Shown here: positions 8,193 through 17,600 of the stretch, piece after piece
Numbering within the stretch: the stretch's first letter is position 1
Layout of the letters: the number at the start of each line of letters is the position of its first letter
NCBI GenBank assembly: GCA_003558985.1
Contig: PWNJ01000190.1
Coordinates: 1-35,584 of the forward strand
Direction: 5' to 3'
Length of the DNA: 35,584 nucleotides
From: a candidate division CSSED10-310 bacterium
GTDB lineage: Bacteria; CSSED10-310
Translations under genes and position numbers: made by a program
The notes under the pieces: generated by a model
The model's database searches: none
Seen by the model: only the letters and a program-made list of their open reading frames with translations
Told to the model about the DNA's origin: nothing

Positions 8193-9742
8193 TTAAATTG
8201 CTTGCTGCGGCTTTATCCGTATTTTTTCTAGTGGTATTTCTGCATACTGCTGCTGTTATCTGTGTTAGCCATGAAACCAATGATGATGCATTCATCTCTT
8301 TCAGGTATGCACGAAATCTTGCTTCGGGTAATGGACTGGTTTTCAATCCGGGTGAACGCGTTGAGGGATATACCAATTTCCTGTGGGTTATGTTGATTGC
8401 AGTATCATACCCGTTCGTTGACCCACTTCTGGCGTCAAAAGGTCTCGGTCTGATCTGCACAATAATTCTGTTAATACATTTTTCTTTTTTCCTTTTCAGA
8501 CTTCACAAATCAGCGTGTCTGTTTCCGATTATATTTACAGCGCTGAATACATCGCTGATCATCTGGTCAATGAGAGGTCTTGAAACAAACATGTTTATAA
8601 TGTTTATGTGGCTGTCATACGCTTCTGCGGCAACAGCAACCCGCAATAGCGATGATCGCTTTTTTGTTTTCCACGGCCTTATGACAGCTCTGGCTGTATT
8701 GACCAGACCGGAAGGATTACTCGCTTTTATGTTTCTGCCGATAATGATTGGTATTAATCGAAAAGCATTGCTTAGCAGGCGCATTGTAATTTCAGCCGCT
8801 GCTGCGGCCTCTATGATCATACCTTATCTGATTTGGAAACAGATTTATTTCGGTACTGTCATTCCAAACACTTTTTACGTAAAAACAGGCGCATCCATAC
8901 CTGTTATCTGGCGAGGGCTGGCTTATATTATTCAGGGCTGGGGAATACCTGAAAGTCTGCTGCTAATACTTACATTTTCAGGATTATTCTTCTATAAAGA
9001 CCGATCATTACATGTTTATCGTATACATCTGGCGCTTTCTATGTTTGTTTTTATTTTTATGGTGTACATCCTTGCCGTTGGAGGCGACTCTTTGGGACCT
9101 GACAGGTTCCTGGCTCCATTAATTCCATTTATTTCTGCCGGAGCTTTCCTAGGCATTCTTCAAATCTGTCAAAGATTCAACAAATCATATGTGCTGGTTT
9201 TAGCTACAATGATCGGAGTTACTCTTGCTTTGTGGAACGCTACACCTATTCTGGATTTTTACCGATCTCCAGATATCTTTTCATTTGAAAAAGAAGCCCT
9301 TCATCGTGGAACCATTGTTGGCCGATGTCTGGCGGAACATACATCTCCGGATCAATCAATAGCAACATCAATTATCGGGCGCATCCCCTATTATTCAAAT
9401 CTTTATACAATGGATGTTTTTGGATTAATTGACCCTTATATCGCCCGTCAACACGTTCCCGGCATGGGAACCGGCGCCGCAGGCCATGAAAAATCGGATT
9501 GGGAATATACACTATCACGGAAACCTGACTTCATAACCGGACAGGAGCTAATCGCAGCTCCCCCCCCTGAACCGGACTGGCTTAGACGAATCAGAATATC
9601 GGTGCATGGTGAATCACCCCCCTTGAACGTCGGCATACCCCGACCACCATACCCCGGATATGCACGAATAGAGTTGGCATTCGAACCCCGCAGTATACGA
9701 ATATGGAAACGGCAAATGACAGATACACTGCAGCAGAAATAG
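8189..9742 (+). CDS. PMT/ArnT-like polytopic membrane glycosyltransferase
   Basis: A 517-residue integral membrane protein with about ten hydrophobic segments in the first 360 residues and a hydrophilic extracytoplasmic C-terminal part. The first loop contains [20 protein letters not shown] followed by [16 protein letters not shown]. The paired acidic residues and R-Y-A-x-N-L, then E-G-Y-T-N-x-L-W, are typical of GT-C fold enzymes related to GT39 (PMT/ArnT) and mycobacterial arabinofuranosyltransferases. Such enzymes move a sugar from a polyprenyl-phosphate donor onto lipid or protein at the outer face of the inner membrane. Donor and acceptor are unknown. Its start overlaps the stop of the six-hairpin protein by 4 bases. 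I see no clear terminator in the 52 bases before the convergent radical SAM gene. Confidence 0.78.
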   Translation: MIKLLAAALSVFFLVVFLHTAAVICVSHETNDDAFISFRYARNLASGNGLVFNPGERVEGYTNFLWVMLIAVSYPFVDPLLASKGLGLICTIILLIHFSFFLFRLHKSACLFPIIFTALNTSLIIWSMRGLETNMFIMFMWLSYASAATATRNSDDRFFVFHGLMTALAVLTRPEGLLAFMFLPIMIGINRKALLSRRIVISAAAAASMIIPYLIWKQIYFGTVIPNTFYVKTGASIPVIWRGLAYIIQGWGIPESLLLILTFSGLFFYKDRSLHVYRIHLALSMFVFIFMVYILAVGGDSLGPDRFLAPLIPFISAGAFLGILQICQRFNKSYVLVLATMIGVTLALWNATPILDFYRSPDIFSFEKEALHRGTIVGRCLAEHTSPDQSIATSIIGRIPYYSNLYTMDVFGLIDPYIARQHVPGMGTGAAGHEKSDWEYTLSRKPDFITGQELIAAPPPEPDWLRRIRISVHGESPPLNVGIPRPPYPGYARIELAFEPRSIRIWKRQMTDTLQQK

Positions 9743-9794
9743 GTACCTCATAACTAACTTGTTCGTCTACAAACCTGGCAATATTCGGAATGAT

Positions 9795-10751
9795 TCACTT
9801 GTTACAACATATATCAAATTCTTGATGACAGTGACCTCGAAGCCATTTCAAATTCTCAGATTTATGTCCGACAGCATCGGCGAAATCCCGTTTTGAAACA
9901 AAATAAACAAGTTTGTCTGGATGTGTGCTGTATTCTGCCTGAAAATAACGCCGCCATCGGCGTGATTTGACACACTGGCCAAAGGCCGGATGCCATGGGC
10001 CGGCACAGCATGCCTTCCAACGCACCGATTCGGGCAGATGAAATCCACATCGTGTAACCGGAATGCCGGCTTTTTCGTAGATTTCCCAAACATCAGCGCA
10101 TCGTTCAATGGCATCGTCCAGATTCAACGGTTTATACTTACCTGAGCGGTACATAGTTTCAAGCCCGGTATTTTTCAATACCAGCGTCGGATGTATTCGG
10201 ACAAAATCGGGTTTTAGACTGGCTATGCGTTGAGCGCTCAGCAAATCTTTTTTATGTGTCGTATTCGGCAATCCAATCATTGTCTGGCATCCGGTCACGA
10301 TATTCAGATTTTTCAGATAACGAACTGCCCTTGCGGCTGTTTCCGCATCATGACCTCGCTGAATAATTCGCAATATGCGATCATCCATAGAGGGTATCCC
10401 GAGTTCAATAACCGAGAATTGTTTCACATCGTCCGGATTGGACGCCAAAACGGTATCCGGGCGCAAGGATGTTCTTAAGCCATCCACTTTTCCAGCGCGA
10501 AGATATTTACGGCAAAGTGACAGGATCGGACGAATTTTTTCACCGGTCAGCGTAAACAGATCATTTCCATACAAAGCGATTTGCCGGTTTTTGTCTCTCG
10601 ATGGATTAGACAGCCATTTTTCGATATCTGATTGAAGAGATTCCAAACACGGTGGTTTTTTACAATTGACAGCCAGAGCTGCATTACAATAGATACAGCG
10701 TCCCTTACAAATATATCCGGATAAAAAAACAGGAAAAATAGAAAATTTCAT
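9795..10751 (-). CDS. Radical SAM protein, Elp3-like
   Basis: A 318-residue protein with C15-x3-C19-x2-C22 (ICKGRCIYCN), the [4Fe-4S]-SAM binding motif, followed by a TIM-barrel half containing LRTSLRPDTV, the IELGIPSMDDRILRIIQRGH block and QTMIGLPNTT, all familiar from Elp3/YhcC-like radical SAM proteins. There is no acetyltransferase domain, so it is not a full Elp3. The C-terminal GPWHPAFGQCVKSRRWR block is shared with uncharacterised Elp3-like proteins. The substrate is unknown; RNA modification is a guess by family. I place the start at ATG 10751. A GTG at 10769 would add six residues and has no better Shine-Dalgarno. It lies 38 bases after tRNA-Leu on the same strand and probably shares the gap-tpiA-secG transcript. 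Confidence 0.85.
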   Translation of the reverse strand: MKFSIFPVFLSGYICKGRCIYCNAALAVNCKKPPCLESLQSDIEKWLSNPSRDKNRQIALYGNDLFTLTGEKIRPILSLCRKYLRAGKVDGLRTSLRPDTVLASNPDDVKQFSVIELGIPSMDDRILRIIQRGHDAETAARAVRYLKNLNIVTGCQTMIGLPNTTHKKDLLSAQRIASLKPDFVRIHPTLVLKNTGLETMYRSGKYKPLNLDDAIERCADVWEIYEKAGIPVTRCGFHLPESVRWKACCAGPWHPAFGQCVKSRRWRRYFQAEYSTHPDKLVYFVSKRDFADAVGHKSENLKWLRGHCHQEFDICCNK

Positions 10752-10789
10752 GTCAAATAAAAAGGCCACCTTTCCGGCAGCCCAATATT

Positions 10790-10873
10790 TGCGGAAGGGG
10801 GGACTTGAACCCCCACGAAGTTTCCCTCACCAGGCCCTCAACCTGGCGCGTCTGCCTATTCCGCCACTTCCGC
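10790..10873 (-). tRNA. tRNA-Leu (anticodon GAG)
   Basis: On the minus strand the acceptor GCGGAAG/CTTCCGC, anticodon stem CCAGG/CCTGG with loop TTGAGGG (GAG at 34-36, reading CUC/CUU), a long class II variable arm, and the T-arm GGGGG-TTCAAGT-CCCCC all form. The discriminator is A and CCA is not encoded. It begins 28 bases after the secG stop with no obvious promoter of its own, so it is probably cut from the secG transcript. Confidence 0.96.
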
Positions 10874-10901
10874 AGTTATTCGCTATTGTGTCAAATCAAA
10901 A

Positions 10902-11408
10902 CTATTCAGTTTCAATTCTGTCGGAATCAACCTCTTCAGCATCATCGTCTGACTCTATCGTTTCGGCGAGTCCATTGCTGAGTTCAATATCAATATCTTC
11001 CGACATTGGTTCTGATTCCATCGATTCAGGTAATTGGATATCTTCTGACGATTCTGCTGCATCCGGATCATCGGCCATTTCAAAATCAATATCAAAATCT
11101 GCAGAATCCAGTTCGTCCGTTTCAACACCTGCAGCAGGTGCCGGTTCCGGTCTTTGATCGGGCATAACCGAACGAGTTCCTGTTCCGACATAAGCCAGAG
11201 AAATGGATGTAACCATAAATAACACGGCAACAGCCGTCGTCATTTTATTAAGGAAAGAGGTTGGTCCGGAGCCTCCGAATACCGCTCCAGCTCCACCACC
11301 GCCAAATGCACTGGCGAGATCCGACCCTTTGCCCGTCTGGAGCAAAACGATAAGTATCAGCGCCACTGAGAGAATAACATGTAAACCTAATAGTATGTAA
11401 GTAATCAC
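10902..11408 (-). CDS. secG: SecG translocase subunit with a long acidic C-terminal tail
   Basis: SecG assists the SecYEG protein-export channel in the inner membrane. Residues 1-85 look normal: a first transmembrane helix, the conserved VLLQTGKGSDLASAFGGG loop (about residues 21-38, with SGPTSFLNK following), and a second transmembrane helix. The protein then continues for about 80 residues beyond the usual length. The last 73 residues contain 32 Asp/Glu and one Arg, low complexity and probably disordered. I start at GTG 11408, about 10 bases after AGGAGG; a TTG at 11417 lies only one base from that Shine-Dalgarno. It is preceded by tpiA (93 bases) and followed by tRNA-Leu. The core assignment is firm; the tail function is unknown. 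Confidence 0.92.
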   Translation of the reverse strand: MITYILLGLHVILSVALILIVLLQTGKGSDLASAFGGGGAGAVFGGSGPTSFLNKMTTAVAVLFMVTSISLAYVGTGTRSVMPDQRPEPAPAAGVETDELDSADFDIDFEMADDPDAAESSEDIQLPESMESEPMSEDIDIELSNGLAETIESDDDAEEVDSDRIETE

Positions 11409-11501
11409 AAGCGTCAAGCCTCCTGATCAGCAAACGGAGCTTATAACAGATATGATTTCCGCTTGCAAGATCTTTTTATCCTGCAGCGATTAAACTGTCA
11501 A

Positions 11502-12260
11502 CTATTCCGTCGCGGCAATATTTACAAGTTCAATAAAAGAATCAGCCTTTAATGATGCTCCACCAACAAGAGCTCCATCAATATTTGGCTGAAGTAACAA
11601 GTCATGAGCATTATCGGGTTTTACAGAACCACCATACAGAATTGGAACAGACTGACTGGCATCTTTATACATTGCATAAAGAAGCTGTCTGATGAACTCA
11701 TGTGCATCGTGTGCCTGCTCCGGGGTCGCAGTCCGGCCGGTTCCTATTGCCCAAACAGGCTCATACGCTATCAACAGCGACTCAATGTTTGAGATATCAA
11801 CATCTTTTAAAGCTGTTTTCAACTGGCGTTCAATCACATTGTTGGTTAATCCTGTATCTCGTTCAGATTCCGTCTCTCCAACACACAGCACGGGCTTCAG
11901 ACCCTCACGAAACGCTGCGCTGACTTTCGTATTGATTTCCCAGTCCTGCTCCTTAAAAATATGGCGCCTTTCAGAATGTCCCAAAATCACATATTTACAA
12001 CCGGCAGATTTGAGCATTGCACCTGAGCACTCACCAGTATAAGCGCCATTTTCCTGGTAATGCATGTTCTGAGCTCCTAAAGATATTTCAGTTTCTTTTA
12101 TCTTTTCTGAAACAGAATTCAAAGCAATAAAAGCCGGACATATTATGATATCTACAACACGCGCTGATACATCGGTATTTTCAGCTATCGCACCCGCCAA
12201 TTGAACAGCTTCCGGAATGGTTTTATGCATTTTCCAGTTGCCAGCAATAATCTTTTTCAT
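11502..12260 (-). CDS. tpiA: Triosephosphate isomerase
   Basis: Interconverts dihydroxyacetone phosphate and glyceraldehyde 3-phosphate in the cytosol. The 252-residue length is normal. N8 and K10 in AGNWKMHKT, catalytic His95 in ILGHSERR, catalytic Glu167 in AYEPVWAIGTG, and the phosphate-binding YGGSV near the C-terminus are all present. The ATG at 12260 has GGAG 8 bases upstream; the frame extends 12 codons further upstream but into the end of gap without a better start. The gene lies 25 bases after gap and upstream of secG, the common arrangement except that pgk is missing. Confidence 0.98.
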   Translation of the reverse strand: MKKIIAGNWKMHKTIPEAVQLAGAIAENTDVSARVVDIIICPAFIALNSVSEKIKETEISLGAQNMHYQENGAYTGECSGAMLKSAGCKYVILGHSERRHIFKEQDWEINTKVSAAFREGLKPVLCVGETESERDTGLTNNVIERQLKTALKDVDISNIESLLIAYEPVWAIGTGRTATPEQAHDAHEFIRQLLYAMYKDASQSVPILYGGSVKPDNAHDLLLQPNIDGALVGGASLKADSFIELVNIAATE

Positions 12261-12285
12261 AACTGTGTCTCCACTCGAATATACA

Positions 12286-13293
12286 TCAACCGCCATTTCG
12301 ACTTATAAATGCCATCAAATCTTTCATGCGCATCGCATATCCAAACTCATTATCATACCATGCCAATACTTTAACAAGTCTTTTATCAATAACCATTGTT
12401 GATAGACCGTCAATAATGCTTGACAGCGGATTACCATTGAAATCAATAGATACCAGTGATTCATCCGCAAATCCCATGAATCCTTTCAGATTGCTTTCGG
12501 CTGCTGATTTTAAAGCTTCATTAACCGTTGAAACTGTTACATCAGATGAAAGGGAAACCACCAGATCAACCAAAGACACATTTGGAGTCGGAACACGAAC
12601 AGCCAGACCATTCAGTTTTCCTTGCAAATCAGGTAACACCTCGCCTACTGCAGCAGCAGCTCCAGTAGTTGTGGGTATCATTGACAGAGCAGCAGCGCGC
12701 GCTCTTCGCAAATCTTTATGCGGAAAATCCAGAAGCTGCTGGTCATTGGTATATGCATGAATCGTAGTCATCATGCCACTTTCAATACCGAAATTATCCA
12801 ATAAAACTTTCGCCGGTGGCGCCAGGCAATTAGTAGTACAGGATGCATTGCTGATGATCCTGTGTTTTTCCGAATCAAAATGAACATGGTTTACTCCCAT
12901 AACCACCGTCCAATCCGGATCTTTGGCAGGCGCGGAGATTATGACCCTTTCAGCTCCTGAGTTCAGATGTTTTGATGCCCCTTCGCGATCCCGAAAATAA
13001 CCGGTACATTCCGCAACATATCGAACATCCAAAGATGCCCAGGGAAGTTTTTCCGGATCCCTTTCGGCAAAAATCCGGATTTTTGTCCCATTAACCACCA
13101 GGTCACCTTTTTGGACTTCTACCGTGCCATTAAACCGGCCATGTGCAGAATCATATCGCAACAGATGTGCCAGAGTATCAATATCCGTCAAATCGTTAAT
13201 CGCTGCCACTTGTAGTGATTCATCGTCAATCATGGAACGAAGAACCAGTCTTCCAATTCGTCCAAAACCATTTATTGCCACATTTTTTTTCAT
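12286..13293 (-). CDS. gap: Glyceraldehyde-3-phosphate dehydrogenase, type I
   Basis: Oxidises and phosphorylates glyceraldehyde 3-phosphate with NAD+ in glycolysis (reversibly in gluconeogenesis). The 335 residues carry the Rossmann NGFGRIGRL start, an Asp at the end of the second strand (INDLTD) favouring NAD over NADP, the catalytic Cys in SNASCTTNCLAP, the active-site His in the following HAYTNDQ, and the C-terminal WYDNEFGYAMRM. The ATG has AGGAGG about 8 bases upstream. It is the first gene of the gap-tpiA-secG-tRNA-Leu unit, with a promoter at 13352-13380. Confidence 0.98.
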   Translation of the reverse strand: MKKNVAINGFGRIGRLVLRSMIDDESLQVAAINDLTDIDTLAHLLRYDSAHGRFNGTVEVQKGDLVVNGTKIRIFAERDPEKLPWASLDVRYVAECTGYFRDREGASKHLNSGAERVIISAPAKDPDWTVVMGVNHVHFDSEKHRIISNASCTTNCLAPPAKVLLDNFGIESGMMTTIHAYTNDQQLLDFPHKDLRRARAAALSMIPTTTGAAAAVGEVLPDLQGKLNGLAVRVPTPNVSLVDLVVSLSSDVTVSTVNEALKSAAESNLKGFMGFADESLVSIDFNGNPLSSIIDGLSTMVIDKRLVKVLAWYDNEFGYAMRMKDLMAFISRNGG

Positions 13294-13351
13294 CGAAAAC
13301 CTCCTGAATATTCAAAAACGGTGTTAGCTTATACACTAATTACACTATCCA

Positions 13352-13380
13352 ATTTTACCATACTTTTCAGTGTTTTGAAA
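13352..13380 (-). promoter_or_regulatory. Candidate promoter of the gap operon
   Basis: On the minus strand TTTCAA (13375-13380) is 17 bases from TAAAAT (13352-13357), directly downstream of the metH stop. A later TATAAG (13328-13333) is another -10 candidate but lacks a good partner hexamer. No terminator is visible between metH and gap, so readthrough from metH is also possible. Confidence 0.45.
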
Positions 13381-13386
13381 ACCGGG

Positions 13387-15813
13387 TCAATGTCCTGTCA
13401 GTTCAAGCGCCAACGTTCCCGCCGAAACAGCATCATCTGCATACCCGTCGGCCCCAATACTGTCAGCAAATTCACGAGTAACAACTGCACCACCAATTAT
13501 GATCCTGACATGCGGATTATGGCTGCGGAGTTTACTTACCGTACTTTTCATTGCTGGCATAGTCGTGGTCATTAATGCCGACAACGCTACTATAGGAGCT
13601 TGCAAATGATCTATGGCCTGCAAAAATTTTTCTGCTGCAACATTTTTACCCAGATCATGTACCTTGAAACCTCTGTTCTCAAGCACAACCGCTACGATAT
13701 TTTTTCCAATATCATGAATGTCACCTTCAACAGTGCCAATCACCAAAGGTGTTCCATGCAATGCTTTACCCGCGCCAGATGATAAAAGCGGCCGAATATG
13801 GTTCACTGCTTCACGCATGGCTTCACCCGCCAAAATCAATTGTGGTAAAAATATTGTGCCACAGCCATATAAATCACCAATCATTTGAATTGCAGGAGCC
13901 AGATCTTCTGAAAGAATTGTATCCGGTGGTCTGCCATTTGATATAAATTTGTCTATAACCGAAATCAATCCTTCCTTGTCCCCTTGCTGCATTTTTTTCA
14001 TCAAAATGTTGACTGGGGCTTCGGGCTCTGATGAAGAAGTTGCGGGTTTTGTTTCGATCCGAGTTTTGCTGCCTCTGGCTTCGACAACCGCTACGTACCT
14101 GGTAGCGCCCGCATCCCTGTTCAGAAGCAGTTCGGTCGCACGCAAGGTCTCAATAATTCTGTCTGACAGGGGATTGACAATACCAGCTGTCAAACCTGAG
14201 GCCATCGCCATTGCAAGAAATGACGAAGTTACAGCATCACGACCAGGTAAACCAAAGCTGACATTGGATACTCCCAGAATAGTGGCACATTCAAGTTCAT
14301 CACTGATTCGGCGCAATGCTTTCAGAGTTTCCAGGGGCTGATGCGGCTCTGAAGCCACGGTAAAAACCAGAGAATCCACAAGAACCCTATTGCGATCAAT
14401 GCCATATTGTTCAGCGTATTTAAGAATTCGTTTTATGATTTTTATACGGTCTTCAGCAGATTTTGGTATTCCTGTTTCGTCCATAGCCAAAGCTATAAAA
14501 TTAGCGCCGGTTTCAGCAATCAATGGAAGTAATACATCCAGACGTTCTTCTTCCCCATTGACAGAGTTTAACAACGGTCTTCCGGTTAAATGGTTTAATG
14601 CCGTTGCCATTACTTTGGGATCGTTGGAATCAATACATAACGGAATATTTGGCAAAATCTGCTGAATATTATCAATGACCTGCAACATTAAACCAGTTTC
14701 ATCTGTATCTGGAACACCAACATTTAAATCCAGCAGATTCGCACCATATTCAACCTGTTTTAAAGCATCACTCCGGACCCGACTAAAATCGCCTTGTTGC
14801 AACTGTTTGGTGAGCCGTTTTCTTCCAGTTGGATTAATACGTTCACCAATTATACAAAATGGTTTTCCTATTCCTGCCAGAGCACAGCCGGACCGTGCTG
14901 AAAACCGGACAGACACGTTTTTTTCACGACTTGGCAGCAAAATATCAAAGACGGCTTTTTTAAGCATTCGTATGTGCTCAGGTGTTGTGCCGCAACACCC
15001 TCCCAGAACAGAAGCTCCTGCTTTTACCAGCTCTGAAGACTGATCAGCAAAATCGTTCGGAGGAAGATCAAAAACAGTATCATTACCCTTAAGTTCGGGT
15101 AATCCGGCATTCGGTTGCGCCAGAATTGGAAGATGTGTTGATCTTGCATATTCTTTGATGCGTGTAACCATTTCAACCGGTCCAAGACCGCAATTTGCAC
15201 CAATTGCAAGCGGCTCATAAGGTTCCAAAGTAATCGCGGTCACCTCTGGAGTTGCCCCGGTCAATGAACGTCCATTGTCGTTGTAGGTCATACTTGCCAT
15301 AAATGGAAACTGCTCAAGCCAGCATGCTCTGGCTGCTGCCTGTAACTCGCCAATATCTGCCATTGTTTCCAGAACAGCGAAATCAGCTCCAGCCTCTTTC
15401 AAAATATGAATTTGTTCACGATAAATTGAAACCAACTCAGGCATTGTCAACCTGCCAGCTGGTTGCAGTAATTCACCGGTCGGTCCAACACACCCCGCAA
15501 CAAATGCCTTGTCTCCAATTGCGTTTCGGACAGCCTCAACAGCCAGATTGTTTATTAACTGAATCTGATCTGCAAGTTTGTATTGCTCAAGTTTCAGCCG
15601 GTTAGCGCCAAACGTATTCGTTGTCAGAACGTTAGCACCTGCTTCAAAATACTGTTTGTGAACCGTTTCAACCTCTTTCATGTTATTTAAAAGCATCAGT
15701 TCGGGAGGTTTTCCTGCCGGCAGCCCACGAGTCTGAAGTAATGTGCCAATCGCACCATCAACGATAATGACATGCTTTGAAATGATATCGTTAAACCGCT
15801 CACGTATAGTCAT
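13387..15813 (-). CDS. metH: Cobalamin-dependent methionine synthase, short form without reactivation domain
   Basis: Transfers a methyl group from 5-methyltetrahydrofolate via cobalamin to homocysteine. Domains in 808 residues: homocysteine-binding barrel (about 1-290) with zinc ligands Cys208, Cys273 and Cys274 (GGCCGTT); pterin-binding barrel (about 315-570, GERINPTGRKRL, LDLNVGVPDTDE); helical B12 cap (about 600-675); and Rossmann B12 domain with DIHDIG at 698-703, His700 being the expected cobalt ligand. Full-length MetH (about 1200 residues) has a C-terminal SAM-binding reactivation domain that is absent here, as in some thermophile enzymes. The ATG at 15813 has GGAGG 7 bases upstream. 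It overlaps the end of comF by 14 bases. Confidence 0.94.
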   Translation of the reverse strand: MTIRERFNDIISKHVIIVDGAIGTLLQTRGLPAGKPPELMLLNNMKEVETVHKQYFEAGANVLTTNTFGANRLKLEQYKLADQIQLINNLAVEAVRNAIGDKAFVAGCVGPTGELLQPAGRLTMPELVSIYREQIHILKEAGADFAVLETMADIGELQAAARACWLEQFPFMASMTYNDNGRSLTGATPEVTAITLEPYEPLAIGANCGLGPVEMVTRIKEYARSTHLPILAQPNAGLPELKGNDTVFDLPPNDFADQSSELVKAGASVLGGCCGTTPEHIRMLKKAVFDILLPSREKNVSVRFSARSGCALAGIGKPFCIIGERINPTGRKRLTKQLQQGDFSRVRSDALKQVEYGANLLDLNVGVPDTDETGLMLQVIDNIQQILPNIPLCIDSNDPKVMATALNHLTGRPLLNSVNGEEERLDVLLPLIAETGANFIALAMDETGIPKSAEDRIKIIKRILKYAEQYGIDRNRVLVDSLVFTVASEPHQPLETLKALRRISDELECATILGVSNVSFGLPGRDAVTSSFLAMAMASGLTAGIVNPLSDRIIETLRATELLLNRDAGATRYVAVVEARGSKTRIETKPATSSSEPEAPVNILMKKMQQGDKEGLISVIDKFISNGRPPDTILSEDLAPAIQMIGDLYGCGTIFLPQLILAGEAMREAVNHIRPLLSSGAGKALHGTPLVIGTVEGDIHDIGKNIVAVVLENRGFKVHDLGKNVAAEKFLQAIDHLQAPIVALSALMTTTMPAMKSTVSKLRSHNPHVRIIIGGAVVTREFADSIGADGYADDAVSAGTLALELTGH

Positions 15814-16615
15814 CGTCAGCCTCCGTTATGGATGAAACATTATCCGCTCGTTTGGAAATCGGAACCCATGCACAGGCAGCCACCAATACTTCGGATGCAC
15901 CGGCTTTGTAAAGCTCTGCTGCACATTCTGAAACAGTGGCTCCCGTCGTTACCACATCATCTACAAGAATGACAGCCGCATTTTTACAGATACCTCCCGC
16001 TGAAAAGGCGCCCTCAACATTGATTTGCCTGTCTGTCCGACCTCCCGATTGAGGAGCTGTTTTTCTGGAACGGGTTAACAGCCATTTATAAGCAGGTATA
16101 TTCATGTTATTCGCCAGATAAGCTGCCAGAAGAGCTGCCTGATTATATCCTCGACTCCACAATCGTGACCGGTGCAATGGAACCGCAACTGCAGCATGCC
16201 AGGTTTTTTCGGGAAAAACAGACGTTATTTTTTCTGCAAGCTGGTAACCGAATTCCCTTGCATACCAGGTTTTTCCGCCATGTTTAAGCTGAAGAATCAT
16301 CGAACCCAATTTTTTGTCGCTGTGATAATTTCCTAAAGCGACTATGCCACCCAATCGGAAATCACCTTTTGCGCAGCAATAACATTTGTCTGCCAGCAGC
16401 ATTGCTTCAGACGCCACAATCGATTGACACGTTTCACAAGTAATCGTATCGTTAATTGTTACAAGCTCACCTCTGCATTGATGACAAAAAACACCTGGAT
16501 TCTGATTTGAATCGATTACAACTTCACATTCCGGACAAGTGATCGGAAACAATGTGTCCATTGTCTGCTTTGCTATCCAGGTCAGATTAAGCTTCAGAAA
16601 GGCCATGACTTGCAT
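15800..16615 (-). CDS. comF: ComF-family phosphoribosyltransferase-like protein
   Basis: A 271-residue ComF homologue, related to the Gram-positive competence protein and GntX. The N-terminal part has zinc-ribbon-like Cys pairs (CPEC, CHQC, CETC, CYCC). The C-terminal half has the type I phosphoribosyltransferase fold with PLHRSRLWSRGYNQA and the PRPP-binding VILVDDVVTTGAT motif. A role in DNA uptake or processing is known for some relatives; the reaction is not settled. The start overlaps the end of the lpxH-like gene by 22 bases. ATG 16615 and ATG 16606 are both possible and neither has a clear Shine-Dalgarno, suggesting translation by coupling. It overlaps metH by 14 bases downstream. Confidence 0.9.
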   Translation of the reverse strand: MQVMAFLKLNLTWIAKQTMDTLFPITCPECEVVIDSNQNPGVFCHQCRGELVTINDTITCETCQSIVASEAMLLADKCYCCAKGDFRLGGIVALGNYHSDKKLGSMILQLKHGGKTWYAREFGYQLAEKITSVFPEKTWHAAVAVPLHRSRLWSRGYNQAALLAAYLANNMNIPAYKWLLTRSRKTAPQSGGRTDRQINVEGAFSAGGICKNAAVILVDDVVTTGATVSECAAELYKAGASEVLVAACAWVPISKRADNVSSITEADDDYT

Positions 16616-17346
16616 TCAAAATTGCCGTTTTTATACTCAACATAGTGACCACACTCTCCAAGCCAGTCACCCGTATCAATTAAACGAAGTGTTCCCGATT
16701 CCAATTGTACCACACGCTCACCAGGATCATGGTTGTGGCCATGAATCACAACCGTAACTCCAGCGCTGCGTTCGCGATTGCAAAAGCTTTTGAATACTTC
16801 TGATGGCACACGTTTTTGTCGTTTACCCGTATATTTTCTGCTGGTATCAGATAAAGCTCGGCCAATATGCCATGCCAGCGAAACAGGGATAAAATGCTGA
16901 AAAAGAAACTGTGCCCATTTGCTTCTGAAAATAGCTCGCGTCAACATATACGAACGATCAGCAGTATTAATCTCATCACCATGGCTAACATAAACACATT
17001 CATTGCCAATATTTATGCGTAAAGGTTCGGTACACACATTTACATTCAGAATATCCGTAAAAACATATCCCGGTTTGAAATCATGGTTACCAACAAGATA
17101 CGTCACCGAAATCCCGGAATCAGTAATCAGGGCAATTTTTGATACTGGTTTTAAGACCTGTGAAAACATTACATACCGATAGCCATACCAAAACTCAAAA
17201 ATATCTCCCATTAAAAATACGTGATCCGCACCACTATCGCATACCCAATCCATAAATTTGCAAAATGCTGCCTCCCTTTGCGGGTGACGATCGCTCAGAT
17301 GAACATCCCCAACAAATATTGCATGTGTGATTTCCTTGCTCTTCAT
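16594..17346 (-). CDS. lpxH: UDP-2,3-diacylglucosamine diphosphatase-like (LpxH family)
   Basis: A calcineurin-like metallophosphoesterase of 250 residues. All metal-site blocks are present: GDVHL (about 13-17), GDIFEFW, GNHD, SHGDE and GHNH near the C-terminus. The GDIFEFW variant and overall length match LpxH, which hydrolyses UDP-2,3-diacylglucosamine to lipid X in lipid A synthesis at the inner-membrane face. No other lipid A genes lie nearby, so a related phosphatase cannot be excluded. The ATG at 17346 has GGAG about 9 bases upstream. It is the first gene of an overlapping lpxH-comF-metH run. The 254 bases up to the divergent plus-strand gene hold presumed promoters that I could not define. 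Confidence 0.85.
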   Translation of the reverse strand: MKSKEITHAIFVGDVHLSDRHPQREAAFCKFMDWVCDSGADHVFLMGDIFEFWYGYRYVMFSQVLKPVSKIALITDSGISVTYLVGNHDFKPGYVFTDILNVNVCTEPLRINIGNECVYVSHGDEINTADRSYMLTRAIFRSKWAQFLFQHFIPVSLAWHIGRALSDTSRKYTGKRQKRVPSEVFKSFCNRERSAGVTVVIHGHNHDPGERVVQLESGTLRLIDTGDWLGECGHYVEYKNGNFECKSWPF

Positions 17347-17600
17347 TCCGGCATCTCCAAAAAAGGAATTGATAGTATCATACCAAATTTTATAACTGAA
17401 GCCTGTATTGTTCTTTTAAAGCCGACATCAGAAAGAAAAACTGCGCAAACCCTTCATCACCTTGAAAACATCAAGTCTGGCGGGAGTTAGTTAATAATCC
17501 CTGAGATTTTTCGGAGTTGTTATTCATTTACAGCGGGCTTGATCAGTTGTAGTATTGATCCACCTGTTTCGTTTATCCTGTTAGAAACGGAGTCTTATAA

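Noticed and set aside
10901-11140. secG acidic tail as a separate small gene
   Set aside because: It is in frame with the SecG core without a stop or internal start signal.
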